The notes beneath the pieces are model-generated. The model saw only the letters and a list, made by a program, of their open reading frames with translations, did not search any database and was not told the origin of the DNA. A stretch of DNA of 64,000 nt, from contig NZ_CALPBY010000008.1 of the NCBI RefSeq assembly GCF_943181405.1, positions 186,001-250,000 of the forward strand, in the 5' to 3' direction. Origin of the DNA: Cellulosimicrobium sp. Marseille-Q4280 (GTDB taxonomy: Bacteria > Actinomycetota > Actinomycetes > Actinomycetales > Cellulomonadaceae). The position numbers and the translations under genes were made by a program. Shown in pieces: positions 7,934 to 16,993 of this stretch (its first letter is position 1; each line of letters begins with the position of its first letter).

Positions 7934-9340
7934 GTGAGCAGCATCCGTCCCCTGCGCGTCGCGATCGTCGGCGCGGGTCCCGCCGGGATCTATGCCGCGG
8001 ACATCCTGTCCAAGACCGATCTCGACGTGAGCATCGACCTCTTCGAGCGACTGCCCGCACCGTTCGGGCTCGTGCGCTACGGCGTCGCGCCGGACCACCC
8101 GCGCATCAAGCAGATCATCGTCGCGCTCCACAAGGTGCTGAGCCGCGGCGACATCCGCCTGCTCGCGAACGTGGACTACGGCGTCGACCTGAAGCTCGAC
8201 GACCTGCGGCAGTACTACGACGCCGTGATCTTCTCGACCGGCTCGATCCGCGACGCGGCGCTCCCGATCGAGGGCATCGACCTCCCCGAGTCCTACGGCG
8301 CCGCGGACTTCGTGTCCTGGTACGACGGGCACCCGGACGTCCCGCGCACGTGGCCCCTCGAGGCGCAGCAGGTCGCGGTGCTCGGCGCCGGCAACGTCGC
8401 GCTCGACGTCGCCCGTGTCCTCGCCAAGCACGCCGACGACCTGCTCCCCACCGAGATCCCGCAGAACGTCTACGACACGCTCAAGGCGTCGCCCGTGACG
8501 GACGTGCACGTGTTCGCCCGTCGTGGTCCCGCGCAGGCCAAGTTCTCGCCGCTCGAGCTGCGCGAGCTCGGTCACGTCCCCGACGTCGACGTCATCGTCT
8601 ACCCGGAGGACTTCGAGTTCGACGAGGGCTCGATGGCCGCGATCAGCTCGTCGAACCAGACGAAGCAGGTCGTGAAGACCCTCACGGACTGGACGCTCAA
8701 GGACCCGAGCGAGCACACCGCGTCGCGCCGCCTGCACCTGCACTTCCTGCACGCCCCGGTCGCGATCCTCGGCGACGGCAAGGTCGAGGCGCTGCGCACC
8801 GAGCGGACGCAGCTCAACGGCGACGGCACCGTGTCGGGGACGGGCGAGTTCCACGAGTGGCCCGTCCAGGCCGTGTACCGCGCGGTCGGCTACTTCGGCT
8901 CTCCGCTCCCCGAGATCCCGTTCGACGAGCTCAAGGGCGTCATCCCGAACCGCGAGGGACGCGTCCTCGACATCGACGGCGAGCACCTGCCGGGCGTCTA
9001 CGCGACCGGGTGGATCAAGCGCGGACCGGTCGGCCTCATCGGTCACACGAAGTCCGACGCGTCCGAGACGATCCGCCACCTCGTCGAGGACGTCACGGGC
9101 GTCGGCGACGACGTCGCTGCGGCCGACCTCGAGGCGGGGCGCGTCGCCCCGCTCGGCACGCCGGACGCCGTCGTCGAGTTCCTCGCGGAGCGCGGCGTCG
9201 ACTACATCGAGTGGTCCGGCTGGGAGCTGCTCGACGCGTACGAGCGCGGCCTCGGCGAGCCGCACGGCCGTGAGCGCATCAAGGTCGTCCCACGCGAGGA
9301 CATGATCCGCGTCGCGCGCGGCGAGTCGCAGGCCGGCTGA
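7934..9340 (+). CDS. fprA: Ferredoxin--NADP+ reductase, adrenodoxin-reductase type
   Basis: A 468-residue FAD enzyme passing electrons between NADPH and ferredoxin. The FAD-binding motif VAIVGAGPAGIYAA is at residues about 9-22, followed by the family signature PFGLVRYGVAPDHPRIK. The second dinucleotide fold, VAVLGAGNVALDVARVL, binds NADP. The C-terminal GWIKRGPVGLIGHTKSDA is typical of FprA/adrenodoxin reductase. Length matches the family (about 455-475). GTG start, with an AAGG-type SD (CGGAAGGCACC) about 12 nt upstream. Monocistronic: own promoter at 7765-7793 and a terminator at 9359-9396. Cytoplasmic; likely partners are ferredoxins feeding P450s or iron-sulfur enzymes, none of which is in the window. 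Confidence 0.95.
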   Translation: MSSIRPLRVAIVGAGPAGIYAADILSKTDLDVSIDLFERLPAPFGLVRYGVAPDHPRIKQIIVALHKVLSRGDIRLLANVDYGVDLKLDDLRQYYDAVIFSTGSIRDAALPIEGIDLPESYGAADFVSWYDGHPDVPRTWPLEAQQVAVLGAGNVALDVARVLAKHADDLLPTEIPQNVYDTLKASPVTDVHVFARRGPAQAKFSPLELRELGHVPDVDVIVYPEDFEFDEGSMAAISSSNQTKQVVKTLTDWTLKDPSEHTASRRLHLHFLHAPVAILGDGKVEALRTERTQLNGDGTVSGTGEFHEWPVQAVYRAVGYFGSPLPEIPFDELKGVIPNREGRVLDIDGEHLPGVYATGWIKRGPVGLIGHTKSDASETIRHLVEDVTGVGDDVAAADLEAGRVAPLGTPDAVVEFLAERGVDYIEWSGWELLDAYERGLGEPHGRERIKVVPREDMIRVARGESQAG

Positions 9341-9358
9341 CCGGCGCCACGCACCGTC

Positions 9359-9396
9359 ACGACGGCGCCCTGCCCGCCCGGGTGGGGCGCCGTCGT
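9359..9396 (+). terminator. Terminator after fprA
   Basis: A 12-bp stem ACGACGGCGCCC (9359-9370) with GGGCGCCGTCGT (9385-9396) around a 14-nt loop, 19 bp after the fprA stop. Confidence 0.7.
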
Positions 9397-9569
9397 CGTG
9401 CCGGGAGCCGGCCGGGTGACAGCGCGGGCGTCCAGCCCGGGCGGCGCGACGGGTGCCTCGGGAACGTGTCGGGACCGTGGCGCGTTCACCTGGTGGGCGG
9501 CGGCAGGACCGCCGCCCTGCGGGCGGCCCGGCACCACGGTGGGCCGCCCCGAGCGTGGAAGGAGCGCCC

Positions 9570-10457
9570 GTGGGACGACGCCAGCACTTCAACGGCCTGA
9601 AGACCGCCGCGCTGTTCGGGAGCATGTGGGTCGTCGTCCTCGGCCTGTGGGCCTTGTTCGGCGCCCGGGCCAACCTGCTCTGGATCTTCGTCGGGATCGG
9701 TCTCGTGACGACGTTCTACGGGTACTGGAACTCCGACAAGATCGCGATCCGGGCCATGCACGCCCGGCCCGTGAGCGAGCTCGAGCAGCCGACGATGTAC
9801 CGCATCGTCCGCGAGCTCTCGACGGAGGCCCGCCAGCCGATGCCGCGCCTCTACGTCTCGCCCACGCAGGCGCCCAACGCGTTCGCCACCGGGCGCAACC
9901 CGAAGAACGCCGCGGTCTGCTGCACCGACGGCATCCTGCGGATCCTCGACGAGCGCGAGCTGCGCGGAGTCCTCGGGCACGAGCTCATGCACGTGTACAA
10001 CCGCGACATCCTCACCTCGTCCGTCGCGGGTGCGCTCGCGGGGGTCATCACGTCCCTCGCGCAGTTCCTGCTGATCTTCGGCGGCGACCGCGACCGGGGC
10101 GGCAACCCGCTCGCCGCCCTCGCGATGGTCTTCCTGGCACCGATCGCGGCGATGCTCATCCGGATGGCGATCTCGCGCACGCGCGAGTACGACGCGGACG
10201 AGGACGGCGCGCGGCTCACGGGCGACCCGCTCGCGCTCGCGTCCGCGCTGCGCAAGCTCGACGCGGGGACGCAGCGTGCCCCGCTGCCGCAGAACCGAGA
10301 CCTCGTCGACGTCTCGCACCTCATGATCGCGAACCCGTTCCGGGGCGCAGGCGTCGCGAAGATGTTCGCGACGCACCCCCCGATGACCGAGCGCATCAAG
10401 CGCCTCGAGGCGATGGCCGGGCACGGGCCGGGCTACGGCGGGATCACGTACCACTGA
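9570..10457 (+). CDS. htpX: Membrane zinc metalloprotease HtpX
   Basis: A 295-residue M48 protease that degrades misfolded membrane proteins. GTG start chosen for its SD (GGAAGGA, 9557-9563); longer in-frame extensions lack coding character. Two N-terminal membrane segments (about residues 12-50), then the zinc motif HELMH in [12 protein letters not shown], with the downstream Glu ligand in [12 protein letters not shown]. Two further hydrophobic segments follow the zinc motif ([18 protein letters not shown] and [17 protein letters not shown]). The C-terminal [13 protein letters not shown] is the usual family ending. Length fits HtpX (about 285-300). Stand-alone gene. Confidence 0.96.
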   Translation: MGRRQHFNGLKTAALFGSMWVVVLGLWALFGARANLLWIFVGIGLVTTFYGYWNSDKIAIRAMHARPVSELEQPTMYRIVRELSTEARQPMPRLYVSPTQAPNAFATGRNPKNAAVCCTDGILRILDERELRGVLGHELMHVYNRDILTSSVAGALAGVITSLAQFLLIFGGDRDRGGNPLAALAMVFLAPIAAMLIRMAISRTREYDADEDGARLTGDPLALASALRKLDAGTQRAPLPQNRDLVDVSHLMIANPFRGAGVAKMFATHPPMTERIKRLEAMAGHGPGYGGITYH

Positions 10458-10503
10458 CCCGGTCGGGCGGCACGCCGTTGTGTGACCTCCCTGCGTGACG
10501 CAG

Positions 10504-10538
10504 GAGCGTGACCTGCGAGCGTGACCTGCGAGCGTGAC
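10504..10538. repeat. 13-bp tandem repeat, 2.7 copies
   Basis: GAGCGTGACCTGC occurs at 10504-10516 and 10517-10529 and begins a third time at 10530-10538. It lies in the 221-bp htpX/oxidoreductase gap, next to a small dyad CCTGCGT-G-ACGCAGG (about 10489-10503). No gene or known operator is evident. Confidence 0.7.
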
Positions 10539-10678
10539 GTACCGGCTGCGTGACCCGGCTCACGACCCCGTCCGTGGGGGCGTCGCGGTGCCTACCGTGG
10601 ACGAAGGCCCCGGTTCCCCGGGACCGTCGCCCGGACCTCCGGGCCGGGCGACCCTGGTGCACCGACGGAGGTCCCGCC

Positions 10679-12436
10679 ATGCAGTGGAGTCATCGACGTC
10701 TCGCGACGAACGTCCTGGTCATCGGCACAGGAGGCGCCGGGCTGCGTGCCTCGATCGAGCTCGCCGAACGGGGGATCGACGTGCTGGCCGTGGGCAAGCG
10801 GCGCCGTCACGACGCCCACACGAGCCTCGCCGCGGGCGGCATCAACGCCGCGCTCGCCACGACGGACCCCGAGGACTCGTGGCAGCAGCACGCAGCGGAC
10901 ACGATCACCGAGTCGTACGGCCTCGCCGACCCTGAGGTGGTCGAGGTGGTCACGCGGGGCGCCGCGCGCGGCATCGAGGACCTCGAGCGCTGGGGCATGC
11001 CCTTCGCGCGCGACGCCGACGGCCGGATCAGCCAGCGGTTCTTCGGCGCGCACACGTACCGCCGCACGGCGTTCGCGGGCGACTACACCGGGCTCGAGAT
11101 CCAGCGCACCCTGGTGCGGCGTGCCGGCGAGCTGCACGTCCCGGTCCTCGACACGGTCTACGTCACGCGGATCCTCACCGCGCACGGGCGGGTCTTCGGC
11201 GCGTACGGCTTCGACGTCACCGACGGGACGCGCGTGACGATCCACGCGGACGCGGTGATCCTCGCCGCCGGGGGACACACGCGCATCTGGCGGCGGACGT
11301 CCTCGCGCCGGGACGAGAACACCGGTGACTCGTGGCGCCTCGCGGTCCTCGCCGGCGCGCGGCTGCGCGACGCGGAGCTCGTCCAGTTCCACCCGTCGGG
11401 GATCCTGGAGCCCGAGGAGGCCGCCGGCACGCTCGTGTCGGAGGCAGCCCGTGGCGAGGGCGGGATCCTCCGCAACGCGCTGGGGGAGCGGTACATGGAG
11501 CGGTACGACCCGCAGCGCATGGAGCTCTCCACGCGCGACCGCGTCGCGCTCGCGGGGTACACCGAGATCTCCGAGGGACGGGGGACCCCGCACGGTGGCG
11601 TCTACCTCGACGTCTCGCACCTGCCGCGCGAGCAGGTGCTCGAGCGCCTTCCGCGGGTGTACCGGATGATGCTCGACCTCCAGATGCTCGACATCACGAC
11701 GACGCCCATGGAGGTCGCGCCCACCGCGCACTACTCGATGGGCGGCGTCCGGGTCGCGGCGGCCGACCACGCCACGGAGGTCGACGGGCTGTACGTCATC
11801 GGCGAGGCGGCGAGCGGGCTGCACGGGGCGAACCGCCTCGGGGGGAACTCGCTGATCGAGCTGCTCGTCTACGGGCGGATCACGGGCGAGGCCGCGGCGG
11901 ACTTCGCGACGGCGTCGGACGCGCCCCGGCGGGACGCGGGAGCGGTCGCCGAGGCCGCGCACGAGGTCGACCGCGCGCTCGGGCTCGGGACGCCCCTCGC
12001 CGCCGACGCCGCGCGCCAGGAGAGCGCCCGCCGCCTCCAGCGGGAGGTCCGCGACCTGATGTCGGCGCACGCCGGCGTCGTGCGGTCCGAGGACGGGCTG
12101 ACGGAGGGCCTGCGACGGCTGGGGGAGGTGGAGGGTCGGTCCGGGGACGTCGTCGCGCACCCCGACATCGCCGGGTACGACGACCTCGCCCACGCGTTCG
12201 ACCTCCAGGGGTCGCTGCTCGCGGCGCGGGCGACCCTGGAGTCCGCGCTGGTCCGGCGCGAGACGCGCGGTGCCCACAACCGGTCGGACCACCCGGAGAC
12301 GGACCGGGCGCTGCGCGTCAACCTCGTCTGGTCGCCCGACCGCGGCGTGGAGGCGGAGCAGGTCCCGCCGGTCCCGGACGAGATCGCGTCACTGCGTCGC
12401 GACGACGACTCCGTGGCGGGCAAGCTCGTCGAGTAG
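10679..12436 (+). CDS. FAD-dependent oxidoreductase of the succinate dehydrogenase/fumarate reductase/L-aspartate oxidase family
   Basis: A 585-residue flavoprotein. Start at ATG 10679, preceded by GGAGG. FAD-binding motif VLVIGTGGAGLRASIELAE at residues about 13-31; LAAGGINAAL, LVQFHPSGI, and the substrate/FAD motifs AHYSMGGVRV and GANRLGGNSL are family signatures. The C-terminal helical domain has the paired Arg/His region (SALVRRETRGAHNRSDHPE). No sdhB/sdhC or nadA/nadC neighbour is present, so substrate cannot be fixed by context. L-aspartate oxidase (NAD synthesis) or a soluble fumarate-reductase-like enzyme are both possible. The 3' end overlaps the convergent HAD gene by 48 bp. Confidence 0.85.
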   Translation: MQWSHRRLATNVLVIGTGGAGLRASIELAERGIDVLAVGKRRRHDAHTSLAAGGINAALATTDPEDSWQQHAADTITESYGLADPEVVEVVTRGAARGIEDLERWGMPFARDADGRISQRFFGAHTYRRTAFAGDYTGLEIQRTLVRRAGELHVPVLDTVYVTRILTAHGRVFGAYGFDVTDGTRVTIHADAVILAAGGHTRIWRRTSSRRDENTGDSWRLAVLAGARLRDAELVQFHPSGILEPEEAAGTLVSEAARGEGGILRNALGERYMERYDPQRMELSTRDRVALAGYTEISEGRGTPHGGVYLDVSHLPREQVLERLPRVYRMMLDLQMLDITTTPMEVAPTAHYSMGGVRVAAADHATEVDGLYVIGEAASGLHGANRLGGNSLIELLVYGRITGEAAADFATASDAPRRDAGAVAEAAHEVDRALGLGTPLAADAARQESARRLQREVRDLMSAHAGVVRSEDGLTEGLRRLGEVEGRSGDVVAHPDIAGYDDLAHAFDLQGSLLAARATLESALVRRETRGAHNRSDHPETDRALRVNLVWSPDRGVEAEQVPPVPDEIASLRRDDDSVAGKLVE

Positions 12437-13375
12437 CGCGTGCGCGACCCCGTCGTCGTCGTTCGCGGCGGTCACGTCGGTCGCCGCGGCCAGGACGTCG
12501 GGGTGGGCGTTCGCCACGGCGAACGAGCGTCCGGCCCAGCGCAGCATGGGCAGGTCGTTGGGCATGTCGCCGAAGGCCCAGACGTCCTGCGCAGGGATGC
12601 CGAGCCGGTCGCACCAGCGCGCGAGCGCGGCGTCCTTCGTGATGTCGGGCGCGAGGAGCTCGGCGAGACCCGCTGCGCCCGAGTAGGCGAGGTGGGCCCG
12701 GCCGCCGACCACCTCGCGCACCTGGGCGAAGAAGTGTTCCTGCGTCTCGTCCTGGTGCGACGTGACGACGACGGGCTGCGTCGCGGGCGCGTCGGGCGGG
12801 GGAGGGGCGGTGGACAGGCGCGCGAGCATCTTGCCCACCGGACGGGGCACCGTCGCGCCGGCGTCGGTGTCGTGCCCGCCCAGCGTCTCCTCGACCCGCC
12901 GGACGACCGTCGCGGCGCCCGCAGGGTCGGACGCGTCGTCCGCGGCGGACCGGAAGCCGGGGTCGAACGTCGGGCCGTCGACGCGCTCGAGCGCGAGCGC
13001 GACGTCGGGCAGGCCCGCGCGCAGGTCGGCGACGAGCTCGCGCGCCGCGACGTCGTCGAACCCGCAGACGTCGATCGCCTGCTCGGTCGCGAGGTCCCAG
13101 ACGGCCGCCCCGCCGAGGCAGATCACGCGTCCGTGCCCGCCCACGACGTCGCGCAGCGGCGCGAGCCAGCGCGGCGGGCGGGCCGTCACGAAGACGATCT
13201 CGACGCCGGCCTCCTCCGCGGCGAGCAGGGCGTCGCGCGTGCGCTGCGACAGGCTCCCGTCGGAGCGCAGCAGCGTGCCGTCGAGGTCGGTGGCGACGAG
13301 CCGAGGCAGCCGGGCCGCGGTCTGGCGTGGGCCGCCCGACGGCGTGAGGTGCGGGCCGCCGTCGGGCACGGGCAC
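12389..13375 (-). CDS. HAD-superfamily (Cof-type) phosphatase
   Basis: A 328-residue soluble hydrolase. Motif I is DLDGTLL (nucleophile Asp30, acid/base Asp32), motif II falls in IVFVTARPP, motif III Lys lies in the C-terminal KDAALARWCDRLGI, and motif IV is FGDMPNDLPML. A C2-type cap sits between, as in Cof-like sugar-phosphate or nucleotide phosphatases. The substrate cannot be predicted. GTG start; the first about 25 residues are Pro/Gly-rich and a shorter start is possible. The gene ends only 6 bp upstream (in plus coordinates) of the yajQ stop region. Its 3' end overlaps the convergent oxidoreductase by 48 bp. Confidence 0.9.
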   Translation of the reverse strand: MPVPDGGPHLTPSGGPRQTAARLPRLVATDLDGTLLRSDGSLSQRTRDALLAAEEAGVEIVFVTARPPRWLAPLRDVVGGHGRVICLGGAAVWDLATEQAIDVCGFDDVAARELVADLRAGLPDVALALERVDGPTFDPGFRSAADDASDPAGAATVVRRVEETLGGHDTDAGATVPRPVGKMLARLSTAPPPPDAPATQPVVVTSHQDETQEHFFAQVREVVGGRAHLAYSGAAGLAELLAPDITKDAALARWCDRLGIPAQDVWAFGDMPNDLPMLRWAGRSFAVANAHPDVLAAATDVTAANDDDGVAHALLDELARHGVVVATQ

Positions 13376-13380
13376 CGCGA

Positions 13381-13875
13381 CTACCGGTAGTTCGTGAACT
13401 GCAGCGCGACGTCGAGGTCGGCGGCCTTGAGCAGCGCGATGACGGTCTGCAGGTCGTCGCGCGACTTCGACGTCACCCGCACCTCGTCGCCGGTGATCTG
13501 CGTCTTGACGGCCTTGGGGGCCTCGTCCCGGATGATCTTGGTGATCTTCTTCGCGTTCTCGCTGGACAGACCCTCCTTGAGGGTCGCGGCGAGGCGGTAC
13601 TCCTTGCCGGAGGGCTTGGGCTCCTTGTCACCCGTGTCGAGCGACTTGAGGGAGATGCCGCGCTTGATGAGCTTCGTCTCGAAGACGTCGAGGATCGCGA
13701 GGACGCGCTCGGCCGAGTTGGCGACCATGACGATGCTCTCGCCGCTCCACGCGATGGAGGCGCCGATGTTGCGGAAGTCGTACCGCTGCGCGACCTCCTT
13801 CGCGGCCTGGTTGAGCGCGTTGTCGACCTCCTGGCGGTCGACCTTGCTGACGATGTCGAACGACGAGTCGGCCAT
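13381..13875 (-). CDS. yajQ: YajQ family nucleotide-binding protein
   Basis: A 164-residue protein of typical YajQ (UPF0234) length, beginning [17 protein letters not shown] and ending LQFTNYR, both family signatures. Two ferredoxin-like domains are expected. Members bind nucleotides, and in Xanthomonas the homologue is a cyclic-di-GMP effector; the role in actinobacteria is unknown. Start chosen at ATG 13875, with GAGGGAGGG just upstream on the minus strand; a longer frame to 14043 lacks family similarity. The HAD gene follows 5 bp downstream on the same strand, so the two are probably cotranscribed. Confidence 0.95.
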   Translation of the reverse strand: MADSSFDIVSKVDRQEVDNALNQAAKEVAQRYDFRNIGASIAWSGESIVMVANSAERVLAILDVFETKLIKRGISLKSLDTGDKEPKPSGKEYRLAATLKEGLSSENAKKITKIIRDEAPKAVKTQITGDEVRVTSKSRDDLQTVIALLKAADLDVALQFTNYR

Positions 13876-13999
13876 GGTGGCCCTCCCTCGGGGACGGGTG
13901 CGGGTGCTGGGTCCACCGTAGTCGAGTGCGCGCCGCCCCGACGGCCGTAGGCCGACCGGGGGCGACCCCTCGACGCGCCTCGCGGGTGCTCCCGGGCCG

Positions 14000-15010
14000 T
14001 CAGGCGCGAGCGGCCAGCCGGGTCGCCCGCGCGGCGTGCACACCGTCGACGGTGAGCACGACGAGCGCCAGCCACACGAGGACGAAGCCGGCCCACCGCG
14101 CGGGCGGCATGTGCTCGTGGAACACGAGGACGCCGCAGAGGAACTGCAGGACGGGCGCGAGGTACTGGAGCATGCCGACGAGCGACAGCGGGATGCGGCG
14201 CGCCGCGGACGAGAACAGCAGCAGCGGGACGGCGGTGACCAGGCCTGACGACGCGAGCAGGAGGGCGTGAGCGGGGTCGTCGGGGGAGAACGTGCCGTTG
14301 CCCGAGACGCCGAGCCACGCGAGGTAGGCGAGCGCGAGCGGCGCGATCGTCGTGGTCTCGGCGGCGAGACCGGGCAGCGCCTCGACGCTGCGCCCCACGC
14401 GGTTCTTCACGAGGCCGTAGAGCCCGAAGCTGAACGCTACGCCGAGGGCGATCCACGGCACGCGGCCGACGCCCACCGTGATGACGGCGACCGCGGCGGT
14501 GCCGATCGCGAGGGCGACCCACTGCGCCGGCCGCAGCCGCTCGCGCAGGACGACGACCGCGAGGAGCACGGTGACGAGCGGGTTGACGAAGTACCCCAGG
14601 GCGGCGTCGAGCACGTGGCCGGACAGCACGCCGTACACGTAGATCGTCCAGTTCGTGGCGACGAGCACGCCGGCGACGCCGAGCAGCGCGAGCGTGCGCG
14701 GGCTGCGCAGGACGCGCACGAACCGGCCGAGCTGTCGGGCGACGACGAGCAGCAGCACGCACACGACGAGGCTCCAGACCACGCGGTGCGCGATGATCTC
14801 GAGCGGGCTGGCGGGTTCCAGGAGCGGGAAGTAGAGCGGCATCGCGCCCCACAGGACGTAGGCGCTGGCACCGAACAGGACACCTCGGCGGTCGAGGGCG
14901 CCGGCGGCGGGTGCGGGATGCCGGTCGGGTCGTGCGGCGGTGTCGTCGAGGCCCGGCGTGCGTTCCGGTGTGGCAGGAGTGCGCTCCGGCGAGGGAGCAG
15001 GGTCGGTCAC
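14000..15010 (-). CDS. rarD: RarD-type EamA/DMT permease
   Basis: A 336-residue integral membrane protein with ten predicted helices, starting after a polar Pro-rich N terminus of about 45 residues that is absent from E. coli RarD. The RarD signatures [21 protein letters not shown] and [22 protein letters not shown] are clear. Members belong to the drug/metabolite transporter superfamily, and a chloramphenicol-sensitivity phenotype gave the name. The transported compound is unknown. GTG start. Monocistronic on the minus strand, divergent from the tRNA cluster. Confidence 0.93.
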   Translation of the reverse strand: MTDPAPSPERTPATPERTPGLDDTAARPDRHPAPAAGALDRRGVLFGASAYVLWGAMPLYFPLLEPASPLEIIAHRVVWSLVVCVLLLVVARQLGRFVRVLRSPRTLALLGVAGVLVATNWTIYVYGVLSGHVLDAALGYFVNPLVTVLLAVVVLRERLRPAQWVALAIGTAAVAVITVGVGRVPWIALGVAFSFGLYGLVKNRVGRSVEALPGLAAETTTIAPLALAYLAWLGVSGNGTFSPDDPAHALLLASSGLVTAVPLLLFSSAARRIPLSLVGMLQYLAPVLQFLCGVLVFHEHMPPARWAGFVLVWLALVVLTVDGVHAARATRLAARA

Positions 15011-15043
15011 GAGACCACTCTAGGAGCCCGCCGCGGAGCGGAT

Positions 15044-15073
15044 TTCGCACTGCGGCCGGACGGGCTGTATCGT
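15044..15073 (+). promoter_or_regulatory. Candidate promoter of the tRNA-Tyr/Thr/Met cluster
   Basis: TTCGCA (15044-15049), 18-bp spacer, TATCGT (15068-15073), 65 bp before tRNA-Tyr. Each hexamer matches the housekeeping consensus at four of six positions. Confidence 0.45.
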
Positions 15074-15138
15074 TGGCTCGCCGCCATGGCCACCCCGCAC
15101 GACGTTGCACGGGTCGGTCGTGCGCGACAGCTCCACAC

Positions 15139-15220
15139 GGCAGGTTGCCCGAGCGGCCAAAGGGATCTGACTGTAAATCAGACGGCTCAGCCTTCGGGGG
15201 TTCGAATCCCTCACCTGCCA
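15139..15220 (+). tRNA. tRNA-Tyr (GTA)
   Basis: An 82-nt class II tRNA with a long variable arm, as expected for bacterial tRNA-Tyr. Acceptor GGCAGGT pairs with ACCTGCC; anticodon loop CTGTAAA at 15171-15177 has GTA at 15173-15175; T-arm GGGTTCGAATCCC. The 3' CCA is not fully encoded (ACC follows). Confidence 0.97.
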
Positions 15221-15361
15221 CCGGAGCGACGGGGCGTCACCTCATGGTGGCGCCCCGTCGTGGTTCGTCACCGGTGTGCCGGCCGAGCCAAGGCGGGCCC
15301 GGACTGGCGGAATCCCGCCGATTTCGTACCCGGCCCGGTTGCGTGTAGAGTTTTCCGCGCT

Positions 15362-15434
15362 GCCCCGATAGCTCAGTCGGCAGAGCGTCTCCATGGTAAG
15401 GAGAAGGTCAAGGGTTCGATTCCCTTTCGGGGCT
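15362..15434 (+). tRNA. tRNA-Thr (GGT)
   Basis: A 73-nt cloverleaf: acceptor GCCCCGA/TCGGGGC, anticodon stem TCTCC/GGAGA with loop ATGGTAA and anticodon GGT at 15395-15397, T-arm AAGGGTTCGATTCCCTT. CCA is not encoded. Confidence 0.97.
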
Positions 15435-15496
15435 CTGTGGTGACGCGGGGTCGTCTTGCTGGAATACTGCGAGACGACCTCGCGTTCGCCTCATGC

Positions 15497-15573
15497 GGCG
15501 GGGTAGCTCAGATGGTTAGAGCGCACGACTCATAATCGTGAGGTCGCGGGTTCGATCCCCGCCTCCGCTACCA
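15497..15573 (+). tRNA. tRNA-Met (CAT), elongator
   Basis: A 77-nt tRNA with encoded CCA. Anticodon stem CACGA/TCGTG, loop CTCATAA, anticodon CAT at 15531-15533. The anticodon stem lacks the three G-C pairs of initiator tRNA, so it is elongator Met. tRNA-Ile2 with a modified CAT cannot be excluded from sequence alone but is less likely. It lies 87 bp before rpmG, as in other actinobacteria. Confidence 0.93.
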
Positions 15574-15660
15574 CTTTCGACAATCTCCGTACGGCGGCCG
15601 GCGTCGTGCGGCCTGCACAGCACAAGCGCCCTCCGGAGGCGCGAGAGGTGGCTCACTACC

Positions 15661-15831
15661 GTGGCAAGCAAGAGCGCTGACGTTCGCCCCAAGATCACGC
15701 TGGCCTGCGTGGACTGCAAGGAGCGCAACTACATCACCAAGAAGAACCGTCGTAACGACCCGGACCGCCTGGAGCTCGCGAAGTTCTGCCCGCGCTGCGG
15801 CAAGCACACCGCGCACCGCGAGACCCGCTGA
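15661..15831 (+). CDS. rpmG: 50S ribosomal protein L33, zinc-binding form
   Basis: A 56-residue protein. The GTG start at 15661 gives the usual N terminus ([16 protein letters not shown]). Two CxxC pairs (CVDC and CPRC) make it the zinc-containing C+ type rather than the cysteine-free zinc-independent paralogue. Actinobacteria use that distinction in Zur-controlled ribosome remodelling. SD GAGAGGTG lies just upstream. It starts the conserved rpmG-MaoC-MaoC block. Confidence 0.97.
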   Translation: MASKSADVRPKITLACVDCKERNYITKKNRRNDPDRLELAKFCPRCGKHTAHRETR

Positions 15832-15854
15832 CCCAGCGGTCCGGCACCCGACCC

Positions 15855-16328
15855 GTGGCGATCAACGCAGGCTTCGCCGGTCGCGAGTACCCGGCGAACG
15901 CCCCGTACTCCGTCGGCCGGGAGAAGCTCCGCGAGTTCGCCGCGGCGGTCGGTTCCCTGCACCCCGTGCACCACGACCTCGTGGCGGCGCGGGGTGCTGG
16001 CTATCCGGACCTCGTCGCACCGCCCACGTTCGCGGTCGTCGTCGCGCAGCGCGCCGAGGCGCAGCTCATCGAGGACCCCGAGGCGGGCATCGACTTCTCG
16101 CGCGTCGTCCACGCGGACGAGCGCTTCACGCACCACCGGCCGATCGTCGCGGGCGACGAGCTCGTGACCGTGCTGCACGTGGACTCGATCGTCGAGCGGG
16201 CCGGCCTCGCGATGGTCACCACGCGCTGCGAGATCCTGGCGGAGTCGCCGGGCGACGACGACGCGCCCGTCCGGACACCGGTCGCGACGGTCCGCTCCAC
16301 CCTCGCCGTCCGCGGGGAGGACGCATGA
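15855..16328 (+). CDS. MaoC/FAS1-like dehydratase subunit (HadA-like)
   Basis: A 157-residue hot-dog-fold protein with the N-terminal MaoC-dehydratase pattern (FAGREYPANAPYSVGREKLREFAAAVG, then LVAPPTFAVVV). It is the non-catalytic-half type: the hydratase-2 Asp/His motif is on the partner encoded next. In mycobacteria the equivalents HadA/HadB form the (3R)-hydroxyacyl-ACP dehydratase of FAS-II. Here, without mycolic acids, the substrate is uncertain. Translation is coupled to the next gene through an ATGA overlap, supporting an obligate heterodimer. GTG start 23 bp after rpmG. Confidence 0.88.
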   Translation: MAINAGFAGREYPANAPYSVGREKLREFAAAVGSLHPVHHDLVAARGAGYPDLVAPPTFAVVVAQRAEAQLIEDPEAGIDFSRVVHADERFTHHRPIVAGDELVTVLHVDSIVERAGLAMVTTRCEILAESPGDDDAPVRTPVATVRSTLAVRGEDA

Positions 16329-16771
16329 GCACCGAGTCCGCCGGCGCAGCGCGCCGCCCCGTCCTCGCGGACCTCTCGGTCGGCGACGTCGTCGGGACGC
16401 GCACGGTCGAGGTCGACCGCGCACGGCTCGTCCGCTACGCGGGCGCGAGCGGCGACTTCAACCCGATCCACTGGAACGACGCGTTCGCGGCCGAGGTCGG
16501 CCTGCCGGGCGTCATCGCGCACGGCATGTTCACCATGGGCGCGGCCGTCGCGCTCGTCGAGGACTGGGCTGGAGACCCCGGCGCCGTCGTCGACTACCAG
16601 GCGCGCTTCACGCGCCCCGTGCCCGTCCCCAACCCCGGCGTCGCGACGCTCGAGGTCACCGGCACCGTCGGCGCGATCGACGCCGAGGCCGGAACCGTGC
16701 GCGTCGACCTCACGGTGATGTTCGAGGGCGCGCGCGTGCTCGGCAAGAGCCAGGCGGTCGTCCGCCTCTGA
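16325..16771 (+). CDS. MaoC-family dehydratase, catalytic subunit (HadB-like)
   Basis: A 148-residue hot-dog protein with the hydratase-2 motif YAGASGDFNPIHWND carrying the catalytic Asp and His, followed by PGVIAHGMFTMG. It pairs with the preceding HadA-like protein (ATGA overlap 16325-16328) and should catalyse reversible dehydration of 3-hydroxyacyl thioesters in the cytoplasm. In many actinobacteria this pair lies directly upstream of murB; here a 6-kb carbohydrate block has come between. A 17-bp terminator follows 39 bp after the stop. Confidence 0.92.
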   Translation: MSTESAGAARRPVLADLSVGDVVGTRTVEVDRARLVRYAGASGDFNPIHWNDAFAAEVGLPGVIAHGMFTMGAAVALVEDWAGDPGAVVDYQARFTRPVPVPNPGVATLEVTGTVGAIDAEAGTVRVDLTVMFEGARVLGKSQAVVRL

Positions 16772-16810
16772 TCGCCGCGGTCGCTCTGCACGCGACGAGC
16801 TCCTGACGCC

Positions 16811-16847
16811 ACGAGGGCGCCGCACCCGGCGGGTGCGGCGCCCTCGT
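16811..16847 (+). terminator. Terminator after the MaoC pair
   Basis: A perfect 17-bp stem (16811-16827 with 16831-16847) and a GGC loop, 39 bp after the stop codon. The rest of the 289-bp gap holds the next promoter. Confidence 0.85.
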
Positions 16848-16993
16848 CGTACCAGGGTCTCAGCAGGTCTCTCCCAGCAGTCGACGCCCCCGTCGTCGTC
16901 GGGCGGCGCATCCACGGCCCCCTCGTCGAGGAACGTCGTGCGGTCCACGACGGGGGATCCGACGACGCGCGGCACGCCGGACACGGTGGACCC

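Noticed and set aside
15497-15573. Initiator tRNA-fMet
   Set aside because: The anticodon stem is CACGA/TCGTG and lacks the three G-C pairs of initiators.
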